Notes: a model not told the origin generated them from the sequence alone. Shown: positions 1 to 10,212, counted from the first letter of the stretch. The stretch: DNA of 64,000 bases from Batillaria attramentaria (GCA_018292915.2 JACVVK020000322.1:627501-691500); one strand, 5' to 3'. Program-made: numbers and translations.

Positions 1-362
1 CAGAGATGTAGGTCTGGGTTATGGGTGCACGTGTATCAGTGGATGAGTCTGGGTTAGGGGTGTATCTGAGATATAACTCTGGGTTATGGATGTATTATCA
101 GAGATATAAGTCTGAGTTATGGATGTATCAGAGGTATAAGTCTGAGTTAGGGATGTATCCGAGGTATAAGGCTGGGTTATGGATGTACCAGAGGTATAAC
201 TCTTGGTTATGGATGCATCAGAGGTATAAGTCTGGGTTGTGGATGTATCAGAGGTATAACTCTGAGTTACGGATGTATCAGAGGTATAAGTCTGACTTAT
301 GCCGTTATGGATGTATCAGAAGTATAAGTCTGAGTTATGGATGTATCAGAGGTACAGCTTTA
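1..362. repeat. 30-bp minisatellite, about 11 units
   Basis: Head-to-tail units of 30 bp, consensus near TCTGAGTTATGGATGTATCA followed by GAGGTATAAG, run from the window edge. Because 30 is a multiple of three, the plus strand stays open and reads as a repeated ten-residue MYQRYKSELW-like unit. There is no other sign of a gene, so the open frame is taken as a by-product. The array probably continues left of base 1. Confidence 0.9.
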
Positions 363-419
363 GGTCAGGAGTGTACAGGTTTTAGGTCTGTAGGTTGCTG
401 CGGTCCATAAAAAGATCTG

Positions 420-1300
420 CAAGGCAATTGTTGCCACGATAATGCGAACACTAACAGAAGATTTTTTTTTTTTTTGGTCAAATTACGGCGGCTTTCACCA
501 GGTAACAAACCTCACACGCTAAATCGCCTCCAGCACTCAGCGCTGAAAGCGACAGGAAGCCAAGGCCGGTGATTGACGTTTAACACGGCTGAGGAGTCAG
601 GCCACATGTCTGATCCTCCGTTCACCTGCGCCGGGCGCTGGATTACACGTGACCAATGTCAGCTAGCGCGCCGCTCGGCGGAAGCTAACGGAAACTAGAT
701 CCTTCTGAGGACAGCTATGGGGTGTGATGAGGAAGGAGGGTGCGAAGGGGGAGGGGATGGGGGCGTGGGGACAGTGAGTCAGTGGTCGTGATTCATTATT
801 GCGCGTGCAGGGCGTGAAAACCTGTAGCGACAGTAAGCTACTCACTGGCCACGTCCTGATGGATGACCCTGGACGCGGGACTGTCGCGATCCTGCTGCGC
901 GCCGCGTGGAATCGCTGAGATGCAGGCCACACAGTACCTCATTCTGCACTACTCTATCAGCTCTCCTAACTGAACAGTTTGGCTGAACAATAGTCTGACA
1001 GGTTGGCAGAATTTGATGTATCCTTTATTGTGGTGGGTACGTTCCACAAGCTGGCCCACCAGAAAGCTTGAGGAAACGGGCAACGTAAGGAACAAACACA
1101 AATTCCTGGCTCCTTGGTCATGCGGGAATTGAACTCACGAACCAAACAGTAACAGTCAAACAGACTACCAGAGCTATCCTGGTTTCTCTATCTGTTTGTC
1201 ATGAATATGAATGAGGCCTCCTCTGATTTCCGGTATGTTACAGTGTTTGTATACATCTGTTCTTACATGGTACAGTTTCTCGTTTGGCATGACCGTGAAA
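420..1300. other. intronic stretch, nothing recognised
   Basis: Mixed-composition DNA with one T-run (463-475). No coding frame, tRNA-like head or long repeat was recognised on either strand. Confidence 0.4.
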
Positions 1301-1302
1301 TC

Positions 1303-1436
1303 CCAGATTCGTGAGTTCGATTCCCGGCTGGGGCTGAGGCCAAATATATGTGCAGGCCTTTTTCTCGTTGCCCCGGCTTTGATGTCATCCATACGTGGTT
1401 GGAAAGGACGTTAAACCCTCAAACACCCCACCCACA
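1303..1436 (+). mobile_element. SINE family A, 5'-degraded copy
   Basis: The B-box-like GTGAGTTCGATTCCCGGCTG is followed by the family's diagnostic body (CCAAATAT..GTGC, TCGTTGCCCCG, CTTTGAT.TCA) and tail (GGAAAGGACGTTAAACCC). The tRNA-like head upstream is not recognisable. Confidence 0.85.
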
Positions 1437-2104
1437 CTGAATTAGAATGGTCCAGCCAAAACTTTATGGCGCAGGATGGTTTCTATCTTACTTTAACGGG
1501 CTCTGTGAACTTTGAAGCCAAGTACACGAGTCACTTGCAAGGGTCTGGCGCTGTGAAAATAAGAACTGAGATACTGGACGTGTCACTGGAAGTTGTAAGA
1601 ATTTTCAAGACACGTTAGAGCACCTGCTCGGGGTCCCCTTAAATCTAACCACACATCTCCAAGCCGAGAACCTCCACGGCCTCCGAGCGGGATATGCAAC
1701 GGCCAGCCCTTCACCCGCGATAGTCCTGACTCCCAAAGCTGTCCCCAAGCGCCTGTGATGACTGTCACGCGTTATGCTACTGTTCCTGCAGCATCCCACA
1801 TGATCGCATCATCGCCTAAAAAACCGTTCGGGATGAATCTGTTATCCCCTGTTTTCTGGCTTTCAGCGGCCATCGATCATCATTAGCGGATTTGGCTCTG
1901 TGTCCCGCAGACATGCTTCCATCACTCTCAGGTGACACTTAGGAAGCAAGCCCCAGTCCCCCCCCCCCCCACGCCCCCCTCCCCAGTGCCGTCAACTTGA
2001 ATAACTTCCGTTTACTTTAGCTGAAATGGTCACTATCGTGCAGTTTTGGCTACAAGGTATAGAATGACGCCGGCGGCGACGCCCTACGGCGCAACGTAAC
2101 TTGT

Positions 2105-2225
2105 AGGGTGGGTAAGTGTTTCCACCACAAATAGGTGATATCAAAGACGGGGCAACGAGAAACAGGCAAGCACAGTTATTTGGCTCCAGCCGGGAAGTCA
2201 CGAAGCACTGACAGTCCGATGTCTT
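2105..2225 (-). mobile_element. SINE family A, diverged copy
   Basis: Reverse-oriented body with GGTGATATCAAAGACGGGGC (plus strand) and a CCAGCCGGG B-box region. Tail and head are both eroded. It directly abuts the 29-bp tandem array on its right. Confidence 0.75.
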
Positions 2226-2263
2226 TCTGCTCGACTGTATCGGCTCCACGAAAAGTTGTAGCC

Positions 2264-2757
2264 GAAATTGGCATGAGACGTACCTTGTCGGCAAAACTGG
2301 TACGCGACATACCTTGTCATCTAAATTGGTATGAGAGGTACATTCTCCCCAAAACTGGTACGCGACATCCTTGTCATCTAAATTGGTATGAGAGGTACAT
2401 TCTCCCCAAAACTGGTACGCGACATACCTTGTCATCTAAACTGGTATGAGATGTACATTCTCGCCAAAACCGGTACGCGACATACCAGTACTTTGTCGTA
2501 CCTTGTCGTCAAGCCTGGTATTAGAGGTACCTTGTCGTCAAAACAGGCACGAGACGTACCTTGTCACAAAAACACGTATGCGGCATACCTTGTCGCAAAA
2601 TGTTCCTTATCACAAAAACTGGTATGAAATGTACCTTGGCGCCAAAACCGGTATGCGAAATACCTTGGCGCCAAAACCGGTATGCGAAACACCTTGGCGG
2701 CAAAACTGGTATGCGACGTATATCTCATCAACAAAACTGGTATGAGGCGTACCCGAA
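2264..2757. repeat. 29-bp tandem array with a palindrome in each unit
   Basis: About 17 units of 29 bp, consensus near GGTATGCGACATACC plus TTGTCGCCAAAACT. Each unit carries the inverted repeat GGTATG-CGA-CATACC. Units 3-8 alternate between two subtypes, giving a 58-bp higher-order repeat (2301-2475). Open frames across it are by-products. Confidence 0.9.
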
Positions 2758-2759
2758 TC

Positions 2760-3520
2760 AAGAGCGACCCCGTACGCGCGTGTTAAAATCTCGTGTGAGC
2801 CGTGATCATACTGACCATCACATCGTCACCGGTTTTGCGGGAAAAAAATGGCGGAAGTTCCTTCAGAAACTCGTGTCGTTCAGGCGACAGGTGCACCGCG
2901 TGCTCTGTCTCCAAAACTAGTGAGAAAGTGACCTTTTCAATCTTACTTTACGACAATGTTTACTGGGCGCGGAAGCGTAATGGGTTTTGTTCCGAGGCAC
3001 AGCAGCAGCAGCAACTGGAGAAATTCCGTCTTAAAACACTAAGATTACGCATCAGATTCCGAAGATAAACTGACTGAACGGACAGAAAAATCACCACTCC
3101 CTCGACATTATTCTCTGCCCACAAAACGACGCAAGAAAAGCATGGAGCTGACACAAAGTTTCCGCTGAAACGATCGGCTTCTGGGAATCAATGGTCAATC
3201 TATCTGTATTAGGACCAATTACCAGGCCCATTTTGTCAGTCAGGCATGCTTACAAGGGATGTAACAAACCTCGCCCTTGACCAGAATAATGCCCTGCGGG
3301 AAATCAAAGCTTCAACGCCTTCGTGGGTTTGAGGTAGGAGGCGGGAACAAAGTGCCGGGTCCCGCGAGATGTGGACATTTGTCTTGGCTGGCTTTTAAGG
3401 AAACCGGTAAATTTCTTTAGCCTGAGGCTTGCGATGTGAAAACATATGCGTTTTGTTTTTATTTTATTTTACTATTTTTTAAAATGAAAAACAGGAGAGA
3501 GAGAGAGAGTCTCAAGTGTC
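2760..3520. other. intronic stretch, nothing recognised
   Basis: Unique-looking DNA with a short CAG run (3001-3012). No coding, tRNA-like or repeat structure was identified. Confidence 0.4.
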
Positions 3521-3524
3521 CGTG

Positions 3525-3840
3525 TAGGAAACTGAAACTGCGACCAATTTCAGCTTGCTTCGAAAATTCCTGTAAAGGCACTAAGAGTGCCAGAGAGCAA
3601 AGAACGTTAACCTTCTTGAGGAATTTTATTTAAAGAAATGCGCCCTAGAAATACCATTTATTATTGTTTATTATTAATTTTGTTTGAAAAGACAGGATGT
3701 GAATGCGCACGCGTGTGTGTGCCTATGGTCTTTTCAAACAAATTTCTTCAAGAAGGTTAATGTTCTACGATCTCTGGCACTATCAGTGCGTTTACAGGAT
3801 TTCGAAGCCACCTGGAAACAGTCGTCGTTTGATTAAATGA
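3525..3840. mobile_element. foldback / MITE-like inverted repeat
   Basis: The left arm (about 3525-3633) and right arm (about 3732-3840) are reverse complements, with the best-matching 77 bp at 3557-3633 and 3732-3808. Shared blocks include GAAGGTTAA.GTTCT, CTCTGGCACT and TTTACAGGA. The 98-bp loop has a short GT run and a TTATTATT stretch. No flanking duplication was identified. It may be a small inverted-repeat transposon or an inverted duplication. Confidence 0.75.
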
Positions 3841-4478
3841 TCGAGTGGTTGAGTTCTCAGATAAACCCCCTACTATCCCCAGCCCCTCCCAACTTTTGTT
3901 CGTTTTTATTGTGGCGTGTATAGTTACATCTGCAAAGAAAATAGTACACTGTAATACCGATTTAAATAAAAACAACAACAAATCAACAACAAATCAACAA
4001 CAAATCAACAACAAATCAACAAACAAACAAACAACGACAAACTAAAAACAAACATCCCCCCCCCCCCAAAAAAAAAAAAAAACTCTGCGGCACCGTGGGT
4101 GCTGACTTTCAAGCTTGTACTCTTCCGCGGAGACTAACCAGGCACCCAACGAAACTTTACCCATGTGCATTTAGGAGACGCGGTACTTCCAGCACCACAA
4201 GTGGACTCCATTAACTGTCACGAGGTCTGTAGTGGCCCATGACAAATAAGACGTAGAGGCATGAATTCACTCAGTAATACATTCTCGTCACAAAAGTCTG
4301 TGATCTTTGAATGTGACTAATGTGCGATAATCTTGAATAGCTATTTTAGATTATATCTACCTTAATACCAAGACTGTTTTATGTGATCTTTAATTCATAG
4401 AAATCTCTATTATAATTGTAGTGTACAGTATAATCTTTTGCGTATTTTGTTATTTGATGTGTATTATTGCTTTGTTTG
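3841..4478. other. intron, A-rich stretch
   Basis: Contains an AAC-rich segment (3967-4045) and a C-run followed by an A-run (4054-4082). Otherwise no feature is recognised. Confidence 0.5.
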
Positions 4479-4545
4479 TCCACCACACCCCTTACGTGGT
4501 GGAAAAGGACGTTAAAACTCCCGAACACCCACTCACCCCCCCCAC
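4479..4545 (+). mobile_element. SINE family A, 3' end only
   Basis: Only the tail remains: CCTTACGTGGTGGAAAAGGA, CGTTAAA and a C-rich ACACCCACTCACCCC end, merging into C-runs to 4566. Confidence 0.7.
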
Positions 4546-4574
4546 CCCCCCCACCCCCCCCCCCGCCGCACCCA

Positions 4575-4605
4575 AATTTCCCTCTAGGATAATAAAGATA
4601 TACAG

Positions 4606-4665
<60 letters not shown>
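4575..4665 (+). repeat. retroelement-type 3' end with (ATTG)n tail
   Basis: AATAAAGATATACAGTATTG runs into about 14 perfect ATTG repeats ending at 4665. That form is typical of a CR1/L2 or SINE 3' terminus. The array ends 6 bp from the GTAAGT donor of the minus-strand Ig exon, so the array begins almost at the first bases of intron 2. Confidence 0.75.
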
Positions 4666-4671
4666 AAAGAG

Positions 4672-4677
4672 ACTTAC
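4672..4677 (-). other. 5' splice site of Ig exon
   Basis: Minus strand reads GTGAAAA|GTAAGT, a full consensus donor. It interrupts a serine codon after its first base (phase 1). Confidence 0.85.
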
Positions 4678-4986
4678 TTTTCACAGTGAGTGTGGCCGCC
4701 GCCCTGTCCGAATCCAACCCTAGCGACGCAATGCACGTGTACTGGCCAGAGTCCTCCAGCTGGGCGTTGCGGATGATGAGCGCGTGTCGGTTCTTGTCCG
4801 ACTTCTGCACGAACTTGCTGTCCTTGCCCGCCGACTCCGTCATGTTCAGCTCGCGGCCGTTGAAGTGCCAGCGGATGTAGAGGTGGGAGCTTTCCAGGGG
4901 GTCTGAGGACGTCTTGCAGAGTAGCCTGGCCCGGGCGCCTTCCTCCACCTCCACGTCAGCCAGGCGACCTTCGATGTGGATGAAGC
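4678..4986 (-). CDS. Ig-domain exon of a secreted or membrane protein, neuregulin-like (partial)
   Basis: This 309-bp internal exon encodes one immunoglobulin domain. Counting 103 residues from the exon start, canonical features are Cys24 in LLC, Trp40 in YIRWHF, the L-x-D-S-G-x-Y-x-C signature ending at Cys85 (LEDSGQYTC), and a closing G-strand AAATLTVK. Asn48-Met-Thr is an N-glycosylation sequon. Both boundaries are phase 1, typical of extracellular Ig exons. The segments CKTSSDPLESSHLYIRWHF and NGREL, and LEDSGQYTC, resemble from memory the Ig-C2 domain of neuregulins (CETSS..W.KNGNEL, LADSGEYMC), so an EGF-family ErbB/EGFR ligand of neuregulin or Vein type is my leading guess. Other first-Ig proteins (PTK7-like, hemicentin-like, IgCAM) remain possible. 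The partner exon is 62704-62782; downstream exons are left of base 1. Exon status about 0.9; family about 0.4. Confidence 0.88.
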
Positions 4987-5013
4987 CTGCAACAGAGGGA
5001 AGAGAGAGAGAAT
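4987..5013 (-). other. 3' splice site and polypyrimidine tract of Ig exon
   Basis: Minus strand reads CTCTCTCTCTTCCCTCTGTTGCAG|GC. The pyrimidine tract abuts the ATT-rich tail of a sense-oriented family-B SINE (5018-5106), so part of this acceptor may derive from that insertion. Confidence 0.85.
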
Positions 5014-5017
5014 GGTA

Positions 5018-5106
5018 ATAATAATAATGAGTATTGTATAGGGGTTTAATTTCACGGATCGGCTCAAAGCGCCGCGAACTGAACCCAACACGCACGCTCA
5101 CGTGTA
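5018..5106 (-). mobile_element. SINE family B, 3' end, just upstream of the Ig exon
   Basis: Minus strand carries the family-B terminus: GTGTTGGGTTCAGTTCGCGG, CGCTTTGAGCCGAT, CTATACAATA and an ATT-repeat tail. It matches the ends of the copies at 6532 and 16375. It lies in the sense orientation of the gene, about 30 bp before the acceptor AG. Confidence 0.85.
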
Positions 5107-5109
5107 AGT

Positions 5110-5534
5110 ATTGAGTAAATGACTCTGTGTCCTTGTATGAGAGGAGAAGAAACGGAATGAAATGAAAACGACGACACCCAGTTTCTTTGCACATCTTTAC
5201 AAACTGGTTTGCACTTTGCATTGTGCCTGCAACACGCAGACAGATATTTTCAGATTCAGCTCATTTATTGCGTAGGCATTATTGCCCTTTGCAAAGGGGG
5301 AAGGGGGCATTACAAAGCCATGCAGAAATACTGATCAAACAGACGAAATGATGCGACAAGGATTCCAAGTCATGGAAAGTTCGTTCTGACTGCGAGATCA
5401 GAGTCCGTGAAAAAAGCACAATGATCATGTGCTTGAAAAACACGTGTCCGGATAACTGTTACAAAACAACGGGTGTCACCGTCTAACTGACAGCTGAACG
5501 TGAGATACACTATTGTTCTGGATTTGTTCTAACG

Positions 5535-5569
<35 letters not shown>

Positions 5570-5637
5570 GTTGGTAGATCACTGACATGGAGAAATCCAT
5601 CCTCGGAGTTCATTTCATCCCTTCTAGTATTGGTTTA
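5110..5637. repeat. intron with (GA)n microsatellite at 5537-5567
   Basis: Mostly unique DNA, with 15-16 GA units at 5537-5567. No gene recognised. Confidence 0.6.
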
Positions 5638-5650
5638 GAGCTTTCTGGAG

Positions 5651-5833
5651 GGTGGGTACCGGGTGGGTGTTTGGGAGTTTAACGTCCTTTTCCACCAACA
5701 TGAGAGGGTGATATCACAGACGGGGCAACGAAACAAAAAGGCCAGTACAACTATTTGGCCCCAGACACGATTCGAACTCACGACCCGAACAATGAGAGTC
5801 CAACGTTCTGCCATTCGGCTATCCCGGCTCCCC
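5651..5833 (-). mobile_element. SINE family A, full length
   Basis: A complete reverse-oriented copy, from the GGTGGGTGTTTGGGAG tail complement to the CCCGGCTCCCC head. It is flanked by a 13-bp target-site duplication with one mismatch: GAGCTTTCTGGAG at 5638-5650 and GAGCTTTCCGGAG at 5834-5846. Confidence 0.95.
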
Positions 5834-6050
5834 GAGCTTTCCGGAGTCATGATGACACCCTCGGCACCTTGGAGAAGCACCGACATGTATTGCATTTATT
5901 AGTGTTGGGATACCTTTTTCTTGTCATATCTTCTTTCATATGTGGACATTTCTGCAATTTCCTGTCGAAACGGCCGGTTGATTGATTGTTTTAGGGGAGC
6001 TGTACGTACGTGTTTTCCGTCACGTAAGAGTGACTTTTTGTAAGTGGGAG

Positions 6051-6052
<2 letters not shown>

Positions 6053-6098
<46 letters not shown>
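6053..6098. repeat. (GT)n microsatellite
   Basis: About 23 GT units, followed by a short TGCG run (6099-6117). Confidence 0.95.
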
Positions 6099-6100
<2 letters not shown>

Positions 6101-6119
6101 TGCGTGCGTGCGTGCGTTT

Positions 6120-6530
6120 CAGCGTCAATTAAAAAGAAATTTGCACCTGGATGGAAAAAAAAAGTGATCTGTTTGTCATCAGACTGTTTCACGGCGTTAC
6201 CCTACTAACACAGATGGGCCACCTGGCTAGCTGACACTGGTGTGACGGGATAAAAGGATCGCTTTATTGTTCTTCTTCGCGAACACTGGACGGCTCATCA
6301 ATTATAAATTAAAATAACAACATGACCCACTGTACTCTTAGATCTAAAGATTAAAGAGAAATAGAGAAACAGCTGGTCTGTGTGATCGAGCAATGCATCA
6401 TTCAGTATTGAAAGGCCGTTCGCGAGACATTTCAGGAAGGGACGCCATGACACACAATAATCCAGATGCTCTGTTAAGGAGGCTTACACTGCTGTCACGT
6501 CACTCCCACTCGCTTCCGGAATATCTATAG
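6120..6530. other. intronic stretch, nothing recognised
   Basis: Unique-looking DNA between a GT microsatellite and a family-B SINE. No feature recognised. Confidence 0.4.
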
Positions 6531-6531
6531 G

Positions 6532-6923
6532 GGCGGTCAGTGGTCTAGTGGTTAAGAAACTTGTCACCAATGCTAGAGGTCAGCGGTTCGAGTCCCACCC
6601 GGGGCAAAGAATTTTTCCTTCTCGTATGTGGCACCGTTCATTCGGGCCGATCGTCGGGGGTTCTCTCCGGGTACTCCGGCTTCCTCTCCCCCCCCCCCCC
6701 CCCCGCTTTGGAAATGTTCAGCCCAACAAATTAGAAAAATAAATGCAATTGTAAAGTCCGAAACTTAAATAGCTGAGCTGACCCTTCGCACCACGTGATT
6801 GTAATGTGTTTATGTCCAGTGTGTGAGCGAATGCGTGTGAGTCACGTGCGCGTGCGTGTTGGGTTCAGTTCGCGGCGCTTTGAGCCGATTCATGAAACTG
6901 GGTAAAGCTCCTATACAATACTC

Positions 6924-6980
<57 letters not shown>
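6532..6980 (+). mobile_element. SINE family B, near-complete, with (TATC)n tail
   Basis: A second tRNA-derived family. The tRNA-like head is GGTCTAGTGGTTAAGAAACT (A box) and GGTTCGAGTCCC (B box). The body reads TCTCCGGGTACTCCGGCTTC, a C-run, GAAATGTTCAGCC, TAGCTGAGCTGACCC and GTGTTGGGTTCAGTTCGCGG. It ends GGTAAAGCTCCTATACAATA before 13-14 TATC units (6926-6980). Total length is about 400 bp plus tail. Copies or parts occur at 5018, 13133 and 16375. Confidence 0.9.
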
Positions 6981-7249
6981 GTGCTTGTGTGCGTTTGGAG
7001 GTGTGGGGGGGGGGATAGGAGCGGGGTAATGGAGGTAGGTGAACAATCGTGTGTGTGTGTGTGTGTGGAGGGGGAGGGGGGGGGTAGGAGCGGGATGGTG
7101 GAGATAGGTGAGCAGTCCGGTAAATGAGCAGTGGCGACGAATGAATTTGAAAAGACATGTAACCGTACAGTGGGTACCGTCTGAAAATAAGTCTGATTGA
7201 TTAATTTTGATTGATTCATTCATTGATTCATTGATACATTGATTGGTTA

Positions 7250-7373
7250 CAGTTATCAAAGACAGAGCAAGGAGGAAACAGCTAACATAAAACGTAGAGG
7301 GTCAGAGCCTGGAATCGAACACACGACTGAAGCCTTGACAGTCCAACGCTCTACAGTTCCGCCATCCCGGCTC
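7250..7373 (-). mobile_element. SINE family A, old copy
   Basis: The reverse-oriented tRNA-like head is clear on the minus strand (GGAGCCGGGATGGCGGAACT, TAGAGCGTTGGACTGTCAA, TTCGATTCC). The body is shortened to a diverged fragment near 7253-7290. Confidence 0.75.
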
Positions 7374-7491
7374 CAAAGAAAACAAGACAGCTATTTATTT
7401 TCAGGCAGAGAGCGGACCAGATTCATGCTTCTCCAAAATGCAGCTAAGGCCCGCAAAGACCAAAATCGCTTGCGTACAGGCTTGCCGCCAG

Positions 7492-7662
7492 GGTGGGTGG
7501 ATGTTTGGGAGTTTAACGTCCTTCTCCACCACGTATGGGTGATATCAAATACGGAGCAGCAAGAAAAAGGCCAGTACAAATGTTTGGCCCCAGCCGGGTT
7601 TCGAACTCACGACCCGAGCATTGGAAGTCCAACCCTCTACCATTAGGCTATCCGGGCTCCCC
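7492..7662 (-). mobile_element. SINE family A, full length
   Basis: Complete reverse-oriented copy with 14-bp target-site duplications: AGGCTTGCCGCCAG at 7478-7491 and AGGTTTGCCGCCAG at 7663-7676, one mismatch. Confidence 0.95.
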
Positions 7663-7679
7663 AGGTTTGCCGCCAGAAG

Positions 7680-8130
7680 TAGAAATGCAAGCCCGCAAAC
7701 AATGATTGTGAAGTATGATTACAAGTCCTAAACTGCTTTCACAACAAACACAGACAGGCCTCCCACCGTCCGGTCTCGCCAAAATCTTCCATAAATTGAA
7801 CCAGCAAGAACAATATTACAGCGACAAGCAATTCAACGCCGCGAGACTCTTTCCGGAGGGATAATCCTCCTCCAATTCCCTCCACTATTGTCCAAGCGTT
7901 GATCAAACCGGACTTTGCCTCCGTGGTTTCATCATCGTAATCTCATTAGCAGGGTACCGCGGCTCGGTAATTAGTGTGGGGAGGAAGACAGCCGGCTAAT
8001 TCCCTGCAATCGGTAGCCTGCTGTCGGTACAGCGGGCGCCCGGCACGGGATGTGTTTTAACCGGTGTTGTAACCGGGGCTGGAAGCCTCGGGCAAGCGTC
8101 TTCCCCTGCGGTGTCGTTTTAATGGTGCTA
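7680..8130. other. high-complexity intronic stretch
   Basis: The composition is unlike the surrounding repeats: no microsatellite, with AT-core motifs such as CTCATTAGC and GGTAATTAGTG (7943-7975). No coding frame was found. It could be a regulatory element; only cross-species conservation would show that. Confidence 0.3.
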
Positions 8131-8149
8131 GTTGCGGAGCGCTGGTTGT

Positions 8150-8402
8150 GGCGGGAGCAGAATTTCGTGCGACGGGGTTGTGTGTGGGTTTTGGTATGCA
8201 GGGGATGCTGCGGGCCGTTTGGGTAGTCGGATCAAACGGCTATTTTCTATACGTTTTGTGAGTTTTCCAAAACAGGTACTGACGAGTGCTGTTTTGCGGC
8301 AGAATTTGGGTGACGGAGTAACGTTGGGCATACAAGGGATGCTACAGACCGTTTGAATGGTCCGAATGAACAGATATTGTCTATATTATTTGCTGCTCAA
8401 AA
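8150..8402. repeat. diverged tandem duplication, period 142 bp
   Basis: GCAGAATTT at 8157 recurs at 8299. Both halves share GGGATGCTGC or GGGATGCTAC, then GACCGTTTG or GGCCGTTTG, and a TTTTCTATA or TTGTCTATA block, then CCAAAAC or TCAAAAC. Confidence 0.75.
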
Positions 8403-8796
8403 CCGTTTGGCGCATCAGTTCTGAATACGAATTAATACACGTACTGTATAGCATCTGTAAAACCGGCTCTTAACTGGGCACTGCAGAGCGCCACAGTGCT
8501 GCCCAGTGTTGTGACACAGTTGTGATTTGGGGGGTTTCCGCCGCTGTGGCGTCATCACAGCAACCTGGATTTCAAATAGCCACAACTGTGACTGTGGTTT
8601 CCACAACAGATTCTGATTGGCTGTACTACGTCACTCGGCGCGCAGACATGCCGGACAGTGGATCTTCAATCGGTTTGTCACCGTTTTGTTCAGTTTTGTA
8701 GTTAGTAGACACACCGAGCGCAACGACTGTGATATGCACATGTGTGTTTCGTACGCTGTGCCCGGTTAAGAGCAGGCTTAAGAAGTCTCAGAGCCA

Positions 8797-9275
8797 AAAT
8801 GAGGCGTAAGGACACAAACTGCGCGTGGGGTCAAGTTTGGTGTTTGTTTAAAGTACCCTGTGTTGCGAGTGTGCTAGGTTGTAGTCAGTGATGTTTGCTG
8901 TCACGTTTTTCGTTGTTTTTGTATTTGGTAGGGCAAGGTGCATGCCAGGGAGTAGCAAGAGGAGGCACGCCGCCAGTGAAATTTTGCGCACAAGAGAGGC
9001 AAAGGGTGGGTGGGTGTTTGGGGGTTTAGCGTCCTTTTCCACCTTATACGGGTGATATCAAAGACGGGGCAACGATGAAAAAGCCAGCACAAATATTTGG
9101 CCCCAGCCGGGATACGAACTCACGACCCGAGCATTAGAAGTCCAACGCTCTACTATTCGGCCACCCCGGCTCCTCGAGAGGCAAGGGTAACGTGAGTGGA
9201 ATAGGTAATATATGGGCATTTTGAGTCTTCGTGCATATGTATTCTTTGACCTGAGGGACTCTCTGACGCCATCGT
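8797..9275 (+). repeat. dispersed repeat family J, copy 1, split by a SINE
   Basis: GGCGTAAGGACACAAA, a GGGGTCA..GTACCCTGT block, GCGAGTGTG.TAG, AAAATTTGCGCA-like and ATTTTGAG..TTGACCTGAG-like blocks match the segment at 50662-51115 in order and orientation. A family-A SINE (9003-9175) interrupts this copy. The family is unidentified; there is no tRNA head and no coding potential that I see. Confidence 0.7.
9003..9175 (-). mobile_element. SINE family A, full length, inside repeat J
   Basis: Complete reverse-oriented copy with a 9-bp target-site duplication GAGAGGCAA at 8994-9002 and 9176-9184. It therefore inserted after family J. Confidence 0.95.
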
Positions 9276-9279
9276 AAAC

Positions 9280-10035
9280 AACAACAACAACAACACTCAA
9301 ATAACGCCGCCATCTCTCCATTTCTACCCTTGACTTTTAAGTTCTAATAACTTATCACGAGTCACTTTTCGCTGTTTAACTCGATACATTCTCCCGTGAA
9401 ACATGATACTGTCAACCGCGGATGAAAACCAGACTTAGCATCTAGCGTTACCACGCACAAATCCCATTGATGATTCCTCATCGAGGGGCAGCAGATCATA
9501 AATCATGAAGCGGCTTCCCTTGTGGACCCTAGCAACAGTTCCCAGAGTCTGCCGGGGAGGCTCCTTGGCAGTGATTCATACGAATTCATTATACTCATAT
9601 GTGACGCCCGAGGGACTCGGAACATACCGATACGGCGTGAGTCCCTGTTCGGTCTTTCTCAAGACATTCATTTCTGTACGGAGCCTGGAAGGCGTTTTCA
9701 TGGAACGGGCCGAGACTAGGTCAACACGACCTCTTGTCCAACAGGGCGAGAAACGCATCCTAACCCTGTGCCTAGGGGACTTAATTTTTTCCCCACTTCT
9801 CATCGTCCATTTTGTCGATGAGAAAATGGCCGAAAGGGTTGGAAAACTTGAAGCCACATGAAATTTTCCAAGGTTTTTACTTTCTGGCAGCGCTAATGGA
9901 TATCACACATAGAGGCTAAAGCCTCGCAATTCATCAAACTCAAGAATATAATCCCAAATAAAAAAAGAAAAATAAATGAGGTGGGGAGGGGGGGGGGGAG
10001 AGAACGCGGTCTTGTCTAATCAGTCGCCCACGCAA
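9280..10035. other. intronic stretch, no supported gene
   Basis: Overlapping open frames occur on both strands at 9505-9861, but no known domain, codon bias or splice context supports either. A G-run lies at 9982-9999. Confidence 0.4.
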
Positions 10036-10036
10036 G

Positions 10037-10040
<4 letters not shown>

Positions 10041-10074
<34 letters not shown>
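10041..10074. repeat. (CT)n microsatellite
   Basis: About 17 CT units. Confidence 0.95.
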
Positions 10075-10075
<1 letters not shown>

Positions 10076-10156
10076 AGTCTCTGTAAGTATTTTAAAGTGT
10101 GTTCAGATCTTCCAGTGGACAAATATGTCTATGAAATAAAGAGTTCTGATTTATGT

Positions 10157-10161
10157 CTGTC

Positions 10162-10211
<50 letters not shown>

Positions 10212-10212
10212 A
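10157..10212. repeat. (TGTC)n(TC)n compound microsatellite
   Basis: About eight TGTC units pass into about 12 TC units, followed shortly by GCGCGCGCGC (10224-10233). Confidence 0.9.

Noticed and set aside
21..410. 129-codon plus-strand ORF with ten-residue repeats (MYQRYKSELW-type)
   Set aside because: A 30-bp minisatellite stays open by arithmetic; no start context, signal peptide or flanking exon supports a repeat protein.
1992..2920. Several overlapping ORFs of 60-147 codons
   Set aside because: They are translations of the 29-bp tandem array; the repeated residues follow the DNA period.
9505..9861. 118-codon plus-strand frame with an overlapping 93-codon minus-strand frame
   Set aside because: No recognisable domain, signal, splice context or codon bias on either strand.
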